This document shows, piece after piece, positions 26,870 to 37,272 of a stretch of 64,000 bases of DNA. The position numbers and the translations under genes are program-made. The notes under the pieces were generated by a model. It was not told the DNA's origin, did no database searches, and saw only the letters and a list, made by a program, of their open reading frames with translations. Each line of letters begins with the position of its first letter. Positions within the stretch are counted from its first letter, which is position 1. Source of the DNA: Piscinibacter sp. (GTDB lineage Bacteria > Pseudomonadota > Gammaproteobacteria > Burkholderiales > Burkholderiaceae_C); assembly GCA_019635485.1 (NCBI GenBank), contig JAHBZL010000002.1:1-64000 (forward strand), read 5' to 3'.

Positions 26870-28072
26870 TCAGACCCGCTCGAAGATGCCGGCCGCGCCC
26901 TGCCCCATGCCGACGCACATCGTCACCATGCCGTACTTCAGGTTGCGGCGGTGCAGCGCATGGATCACGGTGGCCGCGCGGATCGCGCCGGTGGCGCCGA
27001 GCGGGTGGCCGAGCGCGATCGCGCCGCCCATCGGGTTGACCTTGGCCGGGTCGAGCTTGCAGGTGTCGATCACCGCCAGCGCCTGCGCGGCGAAGGCCTC
27101 GTTCAGCTCGATCCAGCCGATGTCGTCCAGCGTCAGGCCGGCCGTCCGCAGCGCCGCCGGGATCGCCTCGATCGGGCCGATGCCCATGATCTCCGGCGGC
27201 ACGCCGCGCGCGGCGAAGCTGACGAAGCGGGCCAGCGGCTTCAGGTCGAACTGCTTGACCGCCTTCTCGGAGGCCAGGATCAGCGCGCCCGCGCCGTCGC
27301 TGGTCTGCGAGCTGTTGCCGGCGGTCACGCTGCCCTTGGCGGCGAACACCGGGCGCAGCCTGGCCAGGCCTTCCAGCGAGGTGTCCGGGCGCGCGCCTTC
27401 GTCGAGGTTGACGGTGCGCGTCCGCGTGGCGACGTCGCCGCTGGCGAGGTCCGGGAAGCGGTCGACGATCTCGATCGGCGTCATCTCGGCGGCGAAGTCG
27501 CCCGCCGCCATCGCGGCCAGCGCCTTCTGGTGCGAGCCGAGCGCGAAGGCGTCCTGCGCCTCGCGCGTGACCTTCCACTGCGCCGCCACCTTCTCGGCCG
27601 TCAGCCCCATGCCGTAGGCGATGCCGACGTTCTCGTCCTTCTCGAAGATGGCCGGGTTGAAGGAGGGCTTGTTGCCGCCCATCGTGACCATGCTCATCGA
27701 CTCGGCGCCGCCGGCGATCATCACGTCGGCCTCGCCGACGCGGATGCGGTCCGCCGCCATCTGCACGGCCGTGAGGCCGGAGGCGCAGAAGCGGTTGATC
27801 GTCACGCCGCCGACGGTGTTCGGCAGCCCCGCCAGCACCATCGCGACACGCGCCATGTTGATGCCCTGCTCGGCCTCGGGGAACGAGCAGCCGATCACGG
27901 CATCCTCGATCGCCTTCGGGTCCAGCGTCGGCACCTGCGACAGTGCGTTGCGCACCGCGGCGACCAGCAGGTCGTCCGGCCGCGTGTTCTTGAAGTAGCC
28001 CCGGCCCGACTTGCCGATCGGCGTGCGGGTGGCGGCGACGATGTAGGCGTCCTGGACTTGTTTCGTGCTCAT
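26870..28072 (-). CDS. fadA: Acetyl-CoA acyltransferase (thiolase)
   Basis: 400 residues. The thiolase catalytic set is complete: Cys96 (NRFCASG), His356 (GHPLGATG) and Cys386 (CVGMGQG). It cleaves 3-ketoacyl-CoA with CoA in the last beta-oxidation step. The length and the FCASGLTAVQMA block fit FadA-like degradative thiolases rather than PhaA; chain-length preference cannot be read. It lies downstream of the fused hydroxyacyl-CoA dehydrogenase gene, separated by a repeat element, as in many Burkholderiales. Confidence 0.93.
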   Translation of the reverse strand: MSTKQVQDAYIVAATRTPIGKSGRGYFKNTRPDDLLVAAVRNALSQVPTLDPKAIEDAVIGCSFPEAEQGINMARVAMVLAGLPNTVGGVTINRFCASGLTAVQMAADRIRVGEADVMIAGGAESMSMVTMGGNKPSFNPAIFEKDENVGIAYGMGLTAEKVAAQWKVTREAQDAFALGSHQKALAAMAAGDFAAEMTPIEIVDRFPDLASGDVATRTRTVNLDEGARPDTSLEGLARLRPVFAAKGSVTAGNSSQTSDGAGALILASEKAVKQFDLKPLARFVSFAARGVPPEIMGIGPIEAIPAALRTAGLTLDDIGWIELNEAFAAQALAVIDTCKLDPAKVNPMGGAIALGHPLGATGAIRAATVIHALHRRNLKYGMVTMCVGMGQGAAGIFERV

Positions 28073-28108
28073 CGCTTTCTCCTGTCGTTTCGAGCGGCCG
28101 CCGCGGAA

Positions 28109-28171
28109 CCGGCTCCGCCGGGCCGCCGGCGGCGCCCCCTCGAGGGGGTGCGCCGAAGGCGCTACGGGGGT
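28109..28171. repeat. GC-rich double-hairpin intergenic element, copy E
   Basis: Between fadA and fadB. A perfect 14-bp palindrome CCCCCTCGAGGGGG (28135-28148) is followed by GCGCC-GAA-GGCGC (28150-28162). Read on the minus strand, the left half matches copy F at 39234-39300 almost base for base: GTAGCGCCTTCGGCGC is identical, and both end GGCGGAGCCGG. Confidence 0.75.
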
Positions 28172-28174
28172 GGG

Positions 28175-30571
28175 TCAGTTCCGGACAGGCTTGCCCGTTT
28201 GAAGCATGCCCATGATCCGCTCTTGCGTCTTGGGATGCTCGAGCAGGCCGCAGAAGTGCTTGCGCTCGAGCGCCATCAGGTACTCCTCGGTCGCCAGCGA
28301 GCCGGCGTCGACCTCGCCGCCGCACACCACATCGGCGATCAGCGCGCTGATGTGGAAGTCGTGCTCGCTGATGAAGCCGCCATCGCGCATGTTGGCGAGC
28401 TGCGCCTTGATGGTCGCGATCGCCGAGCGGCCCGCCACCGGGAATGCCGCGCGCACCGGCGGCCGCCAGCCGGCATCCGCCAGCGCCCGGGCCTGGCCGA
28501 TCGCGACGTGCAGCAGCTCGTCCTTGTTCGGCACGATCACGTCGCTCCACAGCAGGTAGCCGAGCTTGCGCGACTCGATCGCGCTGGTGCCGACCTTGGC
28601 CATCGCCGCGTTCGTGAAGCCGTCGGTGACGAACTTCAGCAGGTCGGCATTCGCGTTGCCGGCGGCCGCCATCTCGGCCGCGCGGCGCGCGATGTAGGCG
28701 AGACCGCCGCCGCCCGGGATGAGGCCGACGCCGACCTCGACCAGGCCCATGTAGCTCTCCATCGCCGCGACACGCCGCGCGCAGTGCACCGCCAGCTCGC
28801 AGCCGCCGCCCAGCGCCAGGCCGCGGATCGCCGCGACCACCGGCACCTGCGCGTAGCGGATGCGCAGCATCATGTCCTGCAGCTTCTTCTCCTCGGGCGC
28901 GATGCCCTTGGCACCGCTCTTCATGAACACCGGCATCAGCGATTCGAGGTTCGCGCCTGCGGAGAACACGTCGTCCGGCGACCAGATCACCAGGCCCCGG
29001 TACTTCTCCTCGGCGATCTCGACCGCCTTCAGCAGGCCGGCCGTCACGTCCGGGCTGATCAGGTGCAGCTTGGCGGTGATCGAGGCGATCAGCACCTCGC
29101 CGTTGGCCGACCAGACGCGGACCTCGCCGTTGCGGAACTCCTCGGTTCCGCTTTCGAGCGGCTTCGCACCGCCCGCCCCGGCCACGTCCTCCGGGAAATG
29201 CTGGCGCCGGTAGACCGGCAGCGTGCTGCGCGGCACGAAGCGCGCATGCGCCGCGCTCCACGAACCCTCGGGCCGGTGCACGCCGCCGTTCGCGGCGACC
29301 GGGCCGTCGAACACCCAGGCCGGCAGCGGTGCCTTGGACAGCGCCTTGCCGGCGTCGATGTCGGCCTGCACCCACTCGGCCACCTGCTTCCAGCCGGCCT
29401 GCTGCCACAGCTCGAAGGGCCCCTGGCTCATGCCGAAGCCCCAGCGCATCGCGAGGTCGATGTCGCGCGCGCATTCGGCGATGTCGCCCAGGTGCACGGC
29501 GGCATAGTGAAACGCGTCGCGCAGGATCGCCCACAGGAACTGCGCCTGCGGGTTGTTCGACTCGCGCAGCAGCTTGAGCCGCTCGGCCGGCGCCTTCTTC
29601 AGCATGCGCTCGACGATCGCCTCGGCCTTGCCGCCGGCCGGCACGTACTCGCCCTTGGCGGGGTCCAGGCGCAGGATGTCCTTGCCGACCTTCTTGTAGA
29701 AGCCCGCGCCGCTCTTCTGGCCGAGCGCGCCCTGTTCGATCAGCTTCGCCAGCACCGGCGGCGTGCCGTAGCTGGGGAAGAACGGGTCGTCCTGCAGGTT
29801 GTCCTGCAGCGTGCGGATGACGTGCGCCATGGTGTCCAGGCCGACCACGTCCGCGGTGCGGAAGGTGCCCGAGCTGGCGCGGCCGAGCTTCTTGCCCGTC
29901 AGGTCGTCGACGACGTCGTAGGACAGGCCGAAGTTCTGCGCCTCCTGGATCGTCGCCAGCATGCCGGCGATGCCGACGCGGTTGGCGATGAAGTTCGGCG
30001 TGTCCTTCGCGCGCACCACGCCCTTGCCGAGCGAGCTGGTCACGAAGGTCTCGAGCTGGTCGAGGATCTCCGCCCGCGTCGTCGGCGTCGGGATCAGCTC
30101 GACGAGATACATGTAGCGCGGCGGATTGAAAAAATGGATGCCGCAGAAGCGCGGCTTGATCTCCTCCGGCAGCACCTCGGACAGCCGGGTGATCGACAGG
30201 CCGGACGTGTTCGACGCGACGATCGCGTGCGGCGCCAGCGCCGGCGCGATGCGCTGGTACAGGTCCAGCTTCCAGTCCATGCGCTCGGCGATCGCCTCGA
30301 TCACCAGGTCGCACTCGGCCAGCTTGGCGAGGTGCTCGTCATAGTTCGCGGCCTCGATCTGCGCCGCATCCTCCACCACGCCCAGCGGCGCCGGCTTGAG
30401 CTTCTTCAGGCCCTCGATCGCCTTGGTGACGATGCCGTTCTTCGGCCCTTCCTTGGCGGGCAGGTCGAACAGCACCACGGGCACGCGGACATTGACGAGG
30501 TGCGCCGCGATCTGCGCGCCCATCACGCCGGCGCCAAGGACGGCGACCTTGCGAACGTTGAATCGGTTCAT
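28175..30571 (-). CDS. fadB: 3-hydroxyacyl-CoA dehydrogenase / enoyl-CoA hydratase fusion
   Basis: 798 residues. The NAD-binding domain comes first (GAGVMG at 13-18, then VVRAKDTPNFIANRVG), with a middle helical dehydrogenase domain. The crotonase domain is C-terminal (about 500-690: FSAGANLESLM, RGLALGGGCELAVH, GLIPGGGG). This is the reverse of E. coli FadB, but is the usual arrangement for this class in Burkholderiales and Pseudomonas. It hydrates enoyl-CoA and oxidises the product. ATG at 30571 lies 7 bases downstream of the DUF2147 stop, so the genes are co-transcribed. Confidence 0.93.
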   Translation of the reverse strand: MNRFNVRKVAVLGAGVMGAQIAAHLVNVRVPVVLFDLPAKEGPKNGIVTKAIEGLKKLKPAPLGVVEDAAQIEAANYDEHLAKLAECDLVIEAIAERMDWKLDLYQRIAPALAPHAIVASNTSGLSITRLSEVLPEEIKPRFCGIHFFNPPRYMYLVELIPTPTTRAEILDQLETFVTSSLGKGVVRAKDTPNFIANRVGIAGMLATIQEAQNFGLSYDVVDDLTGKKLGRASSGTFRTADVVGLDTMAHVIRTLQDNLQDDPFFPSYGTPPVLAKLIEQGALGQKSGAGFYKKVGKDILRLDPAKGEYVPAGGKAEAIVERMLKKAPAERLKLLRESNNPQAQFLWAILRDAFHYAAVHLGDIAECARDIDLAMRWGFGMSQGPFELWQQAGWKQVAEWVQADIDAGKALSKAPLPAWVFDGPVAANGGVHRPEGSWSAAHARFVPRSTLPVYRRQHFPEDVAGAGGAKPLESGTEEFRNGEVRVWSANGEVLIASITAKLHLISPDVTAGLLKAVEIAEEKYRGLVIWSPDDVFSAGANLESLMPVFMKSGAKGIAPEEKKLQDMMLRIRYAQVPVVAAIRGLALGGGCELAVHCARRVAAMESYMGLVEVGVGLIPGGGGLAYIARRAAEMAAAGNANADLLKFVTDGFTNAAMAKVGTSAIESRKLGYLLWSDVIVPNKDELLHVAIGQARALADAGWRPPVRAAFPVAGRSAIATIKAQLANMRDGGFISEHDFHISALIADVVCGGEVDAGSLATEEYLMALERKHFCGLLEHPKTQERIMGMLQTGKPVRN

Positions 30572-30578
30572 TGTTGCT

Positions 30579-31019
30579 TCACTCCACGCGGATCCAGGTT
30601 TGGGTGCGGCCGAGCAGCGGGGCGCCGATGTAGCCGCGCACCTCGAGCGACTTGCCGCCATCGACGGGCTTGAGCCGCAGCTTGTAGACCTTGCCGTTGT
30701 TCGGGTCGAGGATCTCACCGCCGGTCCACAGGCCCGGGTCGTCCTCGCTCGCCTTGGCGTTGCGGATGATCGTCAGCCCGGCGATCGGCTGGTTCTTGCG
30801 CTCGTCGCTGCACTTGTCGCAGACGTCGTTGGCGCGGTTCGGATCGAGCAGCTTCTCGATCTTGCCGCTCAGCACGCCGCCGCTGTCGCTGATTCGCACC
30901 AGCGACTTCTCCTTCTTCGTGTCGTCGTCGATCGTCTTCCACAGCCCGACCGGCGTGGCCTGGGCCCAGGCGGCGGCGTGCAGGACAAAAACGGCGAGCG
31001 CGGCAGCGGTCTTCAGCAT
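30579..31019 (-). CDS. DUF2147 family exported protein
   Basis: 146 residues. The signal peptide covers about 1-20 (KTAAALAVFVLHAAAWAQA, then TPVG). The mature part has the DUF2147 pattern: PVGLWKTIDD near its start, a CDKC pair in the middle, GGEILDPNNGKVYKLRL, then a closing LEVRGYIGAPLLGRTQTW. The function of the family is unknown; members are small beta-rich periplasmic or envelope proteins. It sits between the acyl-CoA dehydrogenase (11 bases) and fadB (7 bases) in the same operon, which is why it is worth attention. Confidence 0.85.
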   Translation of the reverse strand: MLKTAAALAVFVLHAAAWAQATPVGLWKTIDDDTKKEKSLVRISDSGGVLSGKIEKLLDPNRANDVCDKCSDERKNQPIAGLTIIRNAKASEDDPGLWTGGEILDPNNGKVYKLRLKPVDGGKSLEVRGYIGAPLLGRTQTWIRVE

Positions 31020-31030
31020 GGTCGTCTCCT

Positions 31031-32821
<1,791 letters not shown>

Positions 32822-32853
32822 CGCAGAGCTCCTTGGAAGCCGGTAAGTGGGGA

Positions 32854-33552
32854 TCAGGGGCGCAGCGGCGCCGCACCGGCACGCCGGGCCGGCGCCCGGG
32901 CGCGGCCGGCACGCGGCGGCTGCGAATAATGGTCGAGCACCCGGTCGAATGCCTTACGGGCACGCTCGACGGCGCCGGGGTGACGCAGGAAACGCGCATC
33001 GTGATGCAGCGCGAGGATCAGGCCGTGCACCTCGAACAGCATCTGCGGCGGGTCGGTCTCGGGCTTGAGGTGGCCTTCCTCGACGGCGATGCGGATGGCG
33101 CGCTCAAGCGCGTCCTGCCAGGTCTGCACCATGGTCACCAGCGCGTCGCGCACCGGGCCGGGCCGGTCGTCGAACTCCACCGCGCCGCTGATGTAGATGC
33201 AGCCCGAGTCGATCTCGACCGATACGCGCCGCACCCAGCGGTCGAACAGCGCGCGCAGGCGCGGCAGGCCGCGCGGCTCCTGCAGCGCCGGGTAGAAAAC
33301 CTCTTCCTCGAACTTCGCGTGGTACTCGCGCACCACCGAGATCTGCAGTTCCTCGCGCGACCCGAAGTGGGCGAACACGCCCGACTTGCTCATCTTCGTG
33401 ACCTCGGCCAGCGCACCTATCGACAGGCCCTCCAGACCCATGTGCGACGCCAGTGTCAACGCCGCGTCGAGGATCGCGGCGCGGGTCTGCTGGCCTTTGT
33501 GCAGCGAACGGTGGGAACCGGCGGGGTTCGGGTCGGACACGGGGTCTCGCAC
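32854..33552 (-). CDS. TetR-family regulator of the beta-oxidation operon
   Basis: 232 residues. The N-terminal helix-turn-helix covers about 24-70 (RAAILDAALTLASHMGLEGLSIGALAEVTKMSKSGVFAHFGSRE). A ligand domain with the TetR_C pattern follows, ending in an Arg/Ala-rich tail. It precedes the acyl-CoA dehydrogenase gene in the same direction, so acyl-CoA-responsive repression of the operon is likely, by analogy with PsrA/FadR/FadP-type TetR regulators. The frame begins with GTG at 33552; GTG at 33540 is an alternative. A perfect palindrome directly upstream suggests self-regulation. Confidence 0.88.
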   Translation of the reverse strand: MRDPVSDPNPAGSHRSLHKGQQTRAAILDAALTLASHMGLEGLSIGALAEVTKMSKSGVFAHFGSREELQISVVREYHAKFEEEVFYPALQEPRGLPRLRALFDRWVRRVSVEIDSGCIYISGAVEFDDRPGPVRDALVTMVQTWQDALERAIRIAVEEGHLKPETDPPQMLFEVHGLILALHHDARFLRHPGAVERARKAFDRVLDHYSQPPRAGRARAPARRAGAAPLRP

Positions 33553-33558
33553 AGAATC

Positions 33559-33570
33559 GAACGATCGTTC
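33559..33570. promoter_or_regulatory. Palindromic operator for the TetR regulator
   Basis: GAACGATCGTTC is a perfect 12-bp palindrome set in AT-richer DNA (TATT on the right side), 7 bases upstream of the TetR-gene start. A repressor bound here would block its own transcript and probably the whole operon. No second copy was seen before the acyl-CoA dehydrogenase gene. Confidence 0.6.
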
Positions 33571-33677
33571 TATTTTGCAGGTTTCCGCCGGAACGCGTGG
33601 AACACCCCTTCGGTATTTCTAGGCATTCGACCCTAGCCGGCACCCGTCATGGGCCTGACTTGAGCGAACCGAGCCGG

Positions 33678-34256
33678 ATGCAGTACGCTCACAAGGTTAT
33701 GGACGTGCTGCAACTCGATGTTTCCGGCCGGCCACAGGCCTGGATCTCCGCCAAGGAAGCGGCGATCCTGTACGCCAGCGACGGCGTGGCCTGGACCCTG
33801 GGCGATGCCTTCACGGTGCTGCGCGGCGGGATGCAGCGGCGCACCGGTCTGCAGAGCCGCATCGAGGTGCACCCGATCGTCGCGGTGCGCGGCGCGATCC
33901 CGAGCCGCGCCTGGCGGCAGACGCCGGCGCTGTCGAACCCGAAGCTGTTCGCCCGCGACCGCCAGGTCTGCGCCTACTGCGGCGGCCACTTCCATGTCGA
34001 CGACCTGACCCGCGAGCACATCGTGCCGGTGTCGCGCGGCGGGCTGGACAGCTGGATGAACTGCATCACCGCCTGCCGCCCGTGCAACGGGCACAAGGGC
34101 AACCGGCTGCCCGAGGAAGCGCGCATGACGCTGCTGTACCTGCCCTACGTGCCCAGCCTGCACGAGGACATGATCCTGCGCGGCCGCCGCATCCTGGCCG
34201 ACCAGATGGAGTTCCTGCTCGCCAGCGTGCCGCGCAGCAGCCGGCTGCATGCCTGA
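33678..34256 (+). CDS. HNH endonuclease family protein
   Basis: 192 residues. A zinc-ribbon HNH domain covers about 95-145: CAYC (98-101) and CRPC (133-136) as the metal-binding Cys pairs, REHIVPVSRGG (112-122) with the catalytic His region, then N128 and GHKGN. The N-terminal half (QAWISAKEAAILYASDGVAWTLG) is typical of the HNH proteins found widely in Burkholderiales, whose role is unknown. There is no restriction-modification partner nearby. ATG at 33678 is used; ATG at 33699 is an alternative. It is divergent from the TetR gene. Confidence 0.85.
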   Translation: MQYAHKVMDVLQLDVSGRPQAWISAKEAAILYASDGVAWTLGDAFTVLRGGMQRRTGLQSRIEVHPIVAVRGAIPSRAWRQTPALSNPKLFARDRQVCAYCGGHFHVDDLTREHIVPVSRGGLDSWMNCITACRPCNGHKGNRLPEEARMTLLYLPYVPSLHEDMILRGRRILADQMEFLLASVPRSSRLHA

Positions 34257-34260
34257 ACCA

Positions 34261-34277
34261 GCGGCGCGTGACGCCGC
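34261..34277 (+). terminator. Candidate terminator after the HNH gene
   Basis: GCGGCG-CGTGA-CGCCGC starts 4 bases after the HNH stop and is followed within 7 bases by the T-rich stretch TTCTTT. This fits a weak intrinsic terminator before the lipoprotein gene. Confidence 0.45.
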
Positions 34278-34383
34278 GCAAGCTTCTTTACACATGACTC
34301 GGGAACGCCGGGCGTACAGTTGCACTCATCGGTCAACGAGGCCCGCCGCGCAGGCGTTGGCACGACAGACCGCGGAGAACCCC

Positions 34384-34863
34384 ATGCAGAAGATCCTGAT
34401 CGCCGCCGCCACCGCCCTGGCGCTGGCGGCCTGTTCCACCACCAGCCCCGATGTCATCCAGCGCGGCGATGCGCAGCGCCTGTCGCAGGTGCAGGATGCC
34501 ACCGTGCTGTCCGTGCGCAGTGTCAAGGTCGACGGCAGCCAGAGCGGCATCGGCGGCACCTCCGGCGCCGTGATCGGCGGCGTGGCCGGGTCGTCGGTGG
34601 GCGGCCGGCGCGAGTCGATCGCCGTCGGCGTGCTCGGGGCCGTTGCCGGTGCCGTCGTCGGCAACGCGATCGAGCGCGGCGCGACGAGCGAGGACGCCGT
34701 CGAGATCCTGCTGCAGCTGCGCAACGGCGAACGCCGCGCGATCGTCCAGGCCAAGGGCGCCGAGACGCTGAACCCCGGCGATGCGGTGATCCTCGTGACC
34801 ACCGGCGGCAAGACCCGGGTGACCAAGGCCCCGGCCGTGACGCCCGCCGCGCCGCGGAGCTGA
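34384..34863 (+). CDS. Glycine-zipper outer-membrane lipoprotein (SlyB/Pcp-like)
   Basis: 159 residues. The lipoprotein signal ends in the lipobox LAAC with Cys17 as the lipidated residue; Ser18 at +2 favours the outer membrane. A glycine-zipper stretch follows (GIGGTSGAVIGGVAGSSVGG ... GVLGAVAGAVVGNAIERG, about 55-100), then a soluble SlyB-like domain (EILLQLRNGERRAIVQ). Such proteins affect envelope stability. ATG at 34384 follows GGAGAA. It is 12 bases upstream of the DUF72 gene. Confidence 0.88.
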   Translation: MQKILIAAATALALAACSTTSPDVIQRGDAQRLSQVQDATVLSVRSVKVDGSQSGIGGTSGAVIGGVAGSSVGGRRESIAVGVLGAVAGAVVGNAIERGATSEDAVEILLQLRNGERRAIVQAKGAETLNPGDAVILVTTGGKTRVTKAPAVTPAAPRS

Positions 34864-34875
34864 GGGCGCGCGCCG

Positions 34876-35679
34876 ATGACCGCGCGCGTGCGCGTCGGCA
34901 TCGGCGGCTGGACCTACGAGGACTGGCGCGGCGGCGCCTTCTACCCCGCCGGCTGGCCGCAGGCCCGCGAGCTGGAATACGCCAGCCAGCGGGTCACGAC
35001 GATCGAGATCAACAGCACCTTCTACGGCCCGCAGAAGCCGGCCACCTTCGCCAAGTGGCGGGACCAGACGCCGGACGACTTCGTCTTCTCGGTCAAGGCA
35101 CCCAAGCTGATCTCGCAGCGTCGCACGCTGGCCGATGCCGGCGCGGCGGTCGAGCGCTTCATCGGCGGCGGCATCGAGGAGCTCGGCGACAAGCTCGGCC
35201 CGATCGTCTGGCAGCTCGCGCCCGGGCGGCCGTTCGACGCGGACGACCTCGGCGCCTTCCTGGCGCAGCTGCCGCAGCGGCTCGGCGCGCGCGAACTGCA
35301 CCATGTGCTCGACCTGCAGCACGCGAGCTTCCAGTGCGCCGAGTACCTCGAGCTCGTGCGGCGGCACCGCGTCGGCAGCGTGTTCACCGACTCAGCGAAG
35401 CACGGCACGTTCGCCGACCTGAGCGGTGGCGTCGTGTACCTGCAGCTGCGCAACACCCGCGCCGAACTGCCGCAGGGCTACACGGAAGACGAGCTCCGCC
35501 AGTGGGCCGAGCGCGCGGCCGCCTGGGCCGCCGGCGGCGAGCCTGCCGACCTGCCGCACCTCGCACCGCCGAGCCCGCCGGGCACGCCGCGCGCGGTCCA
35601 CGTGCTGTTCATCAACGGCGCCAAGGAACGCAACCCGGCCGCCGCGATGGCCTTGCGACAACTGCTCGACGCACGTTAA
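34876..35679 (+). CDS. DUF72 (YecE-like) family protein
   Basis: 267 residues of the TIM-barrel DUF72 family: GIGGWTYEDWRGGAFYP near the start, EINSTFYG, FVFSVKAPKLISQ, GPIVWQLAP and VYLQLRNT. The biochemical function of the family is not established. It is 12 bases downstream of the lipoprotein gene and probably shares its transcript. It is followed by the oppositely oriented tRNA. Confidence 0.9.
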   Translation: MTARVRVGIGGWTYEDWRGGAFYPAGWPQARELEYASQRVTTIEINSTFYGPQKPATFAKWRDQTPDDFVFSVKAPKLISQRRTLADAGAAVERFIGGGIEELGDKLGPIVWQLAPGRPFDADDLGAFLAQLPQRLGARELHHVLDLQHASFQCAEYLELVRRHRVGSVFTDSAKHGTFADLSGGVVYLQLRNTRAELPQGYTEDELRQWAERAAAWAAGGEPADLPHLAPPSPPGTPRAVHVLFINGAKERNPAAAMALRQLLDAR

Positions 35680-35715
35680 TCGCCGCGTGATCGGCGCAGA
35701 CGCGCCGCAGCGGAG

Positions 35716-35792
35716 TGGTAGGCCGTGTTGGACTTGAACCAACGACCAAAGGATTATGAGTCCTCTGCTCTGACCAGCTGAGCTAACGGCCC
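35716..35792 (-). tRNA. tRNA with CAT anticodon, probably tRNA-Ile2 (lysidine-modified)
   Basis: 77 nt with encoded CCA (35716-35718). The anticodon CAT is at 35758-35756 in the loop CTCATAA. The D arm (GCTCAGCTGGTCAGAGC) and T arm (GGTTCAAGTCC) are normal. C4-G69 and C5-G68 in the acceptor stem, together with the variable/T region TTGGTCG...TTGGTTCAAGTCC, resemble E. coli ileX rather than elongator tRNA-Met. These acceptor pairs are known recognition elements for TilS. I therefore favour tRNA-Ile2 reading AUA; a Met annotation by anticodon alone would be a mistake. The first pair is G-U. Confidence 0.9.
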
Positions 35793-35852
35793 CTTTCGAG
35801 ACGGCGGGATTGTAGGCGTCGCTACCATGGCTTCGACCCCACGGAGACCGCC

Positions 35853-37265
35853 ATGGAACCCACCCGCATCGAACACGACAGCTTCGGCGACATCGCCGTT
35901 CCGGCGCAGCGTCTGTGGGGCGCGCAGACGCAGCGCTCGCTGCAGTTCTTCGCGATCTCGACCGAGCGCATGCCTGGCGAACTGCTGCGGGCGCTGGCGT
36001 GGGTCAAGCGCTGCGCCGCGCAGGTCAACGCCGAACTCGGCGCACTCGACGCGCGCAAGGCGGAGGCGATCGCCGCGGCCGCGGACGAGGTGCTCGCCGG
36101 CACCCATGACGGTGAGTTCCCGCTCTCGCTGTGGCAGACCGGCTCCGGCACTCAGACCAACATGAACATGAACGAGGTGCTCGCGAACCGCGCCTCGCAG
36201 CGGCTCGGCGGCGCGGTCGGAGCGCAGCGGCTCGTGCACGCCAACGACGACGTGAACCGCGGCCAATCGTCCAACGACGTGTTCCCGACCGCCATCAGCG
36301 TCGCCGCGGTGCTGGCGGTCGAAGGCCACCTGCTGCCGGCGCTGGCCGCGCTGCGCGACACGCTCGATGCCAAGGCGCACGCGTTCGCCGGCATCGTCAA
36401 GATCGGCCGCACGCACCTGCAGGACGCGACGCCGCTGACCTTCGGCCAGGAGATCTCCGGCTGGGTGGCGCAGCTGGAGCACGGCATCGCTCACGTGGCT
36501 TCGGCCCTGCCGCACCGGCGCGAGCTGGCGCTGGGCGGCACGGCCGTGGGCACGGGCTTGAACAGCCACCCGGAGTTCGGCGCACGCGTCGCGAAGGCCT
36601 TGTCCGAGTCCCTCGGCACCGGCTTCGTACCGGCACCTAACCGCTTCGAGGCGCTCGCGGCGCATGACGCGATCGTCTTCGCGCACGGAGCGCTGAAGAC
36701 GGTCGCCGCCGGCCTGACCAAGATCGCGAACGACGTGCGCTGGCTCGCTTCCGGGCCGCGCTCCGGGCTCGGCGAGATCACGATCCCCGAGAACGAGCCG
36801 GGCAGCTCGATCATGCCGGGCAAGGTCAACCCGACCCAGTGCGAGGCGCTGACGATGGCCTGCTGCCAGGTGTTCGGCAACGACGTGACGATCAACCTGG
36901 CAGGCGCCTCCGGACACTTCGAGCTGAACGTCTACAAGCCGGTGATCGCCCATGCCTTCCTGCAGAGCACGCGGCTGCTGGCCGATGCAGCCGGGAGCTT
37001 CGACCGGCACTGCGCGCACGGCATCGAGCCGAACCATGCACGCATCGCCGAACTGCTGCAGCGCTCGCTGATGCTGGTGACGGCGCTGAACCCGCACATC
37101 GGCTACGACAAGGCGGCGCAGATCGCCAAGCGCGCGCACCGCGAGGGCACGACGCTGCGCGAGGCCGCCGTCGCCTCCGGCTTCCTGAGCGGAGCGCAGT
37201 TCGACGAGTGGGTGCGACCCGAGCAGATGACGGGCCCGGCTGCCGACGGCCAACCGCCGGCTTGA
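35853..37265 (+). CDS. fumC: Class II fumarate hydratase
   Basis: 470 residues. The signature [11 protein letters not shown] (about 317-327), [13 protein letters not shown] (about 97-109) and [16 protein letters not shown] mark the iron-free, heat-stable fumarase of the TCA cycle. The GSGTQTNMN motif separates it from aspartase (compare aspA in this window). The catalytic His/Ser pair lies in TGLNSHPEF and the SS loop. ATG at 35853. It ends 7 bases before the converging hrcA gene. Confidence 0.95.
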   Translation: MEPTRIEHDSFGDIAVPAQRLWGAQTQRSLQFFAISTERMPGELLRALAWVKRCAAQVNAELGALDARKAEAIAAAADEVLAGTHDGEFPLSLWQTGSGTQTNMNMNEVLANRASQRLGGAVGAQRLVHANDDVNRGQSSNDVFPTAISVAAVLAVEGHLLPALAALRDTLDAKAHAFAGIVKIGRTHLQDATPLTFGQEISGWVAQLEHGIAHVASALPHRRELALGGTAVGTGLNSHPEFGARVAKALSESLGTGFVPAPNRFEALAAHDAIVFAHGALKTVAAGLTKIANDVRWLASGPRSGLGEITIPENEPGSSIMPGKVNPTQCEALTMACCQVFGNDVTINLAGASGHFELNVYKPVIAHAFLQSTRLLADAAGSFDRHCAHGIEPNHARIAELLQRSLMLVTALNPHIGYDKAAQIAKRAHREGTTLREAAVASGFLSGAQFDEWVRPEQMTGPAADGQPPA

Positions 37266-37272
37266 GCCGCCG

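Noticed and set aside
26820-30314. A long minus-strand frame of 1164 codons overlapping fadA and fadB
   Set aside because: Shadow frame: Arg/Gly/Ala-rich without motifs, while the fadA and fadB frames carry full catalytic sets.
34287-34320. A sigma-70 promoter TTTACA ... TACAGT before the lipoprotein gene
   Set aside because: The spacer is 22 bases, too long for a normal promoter.
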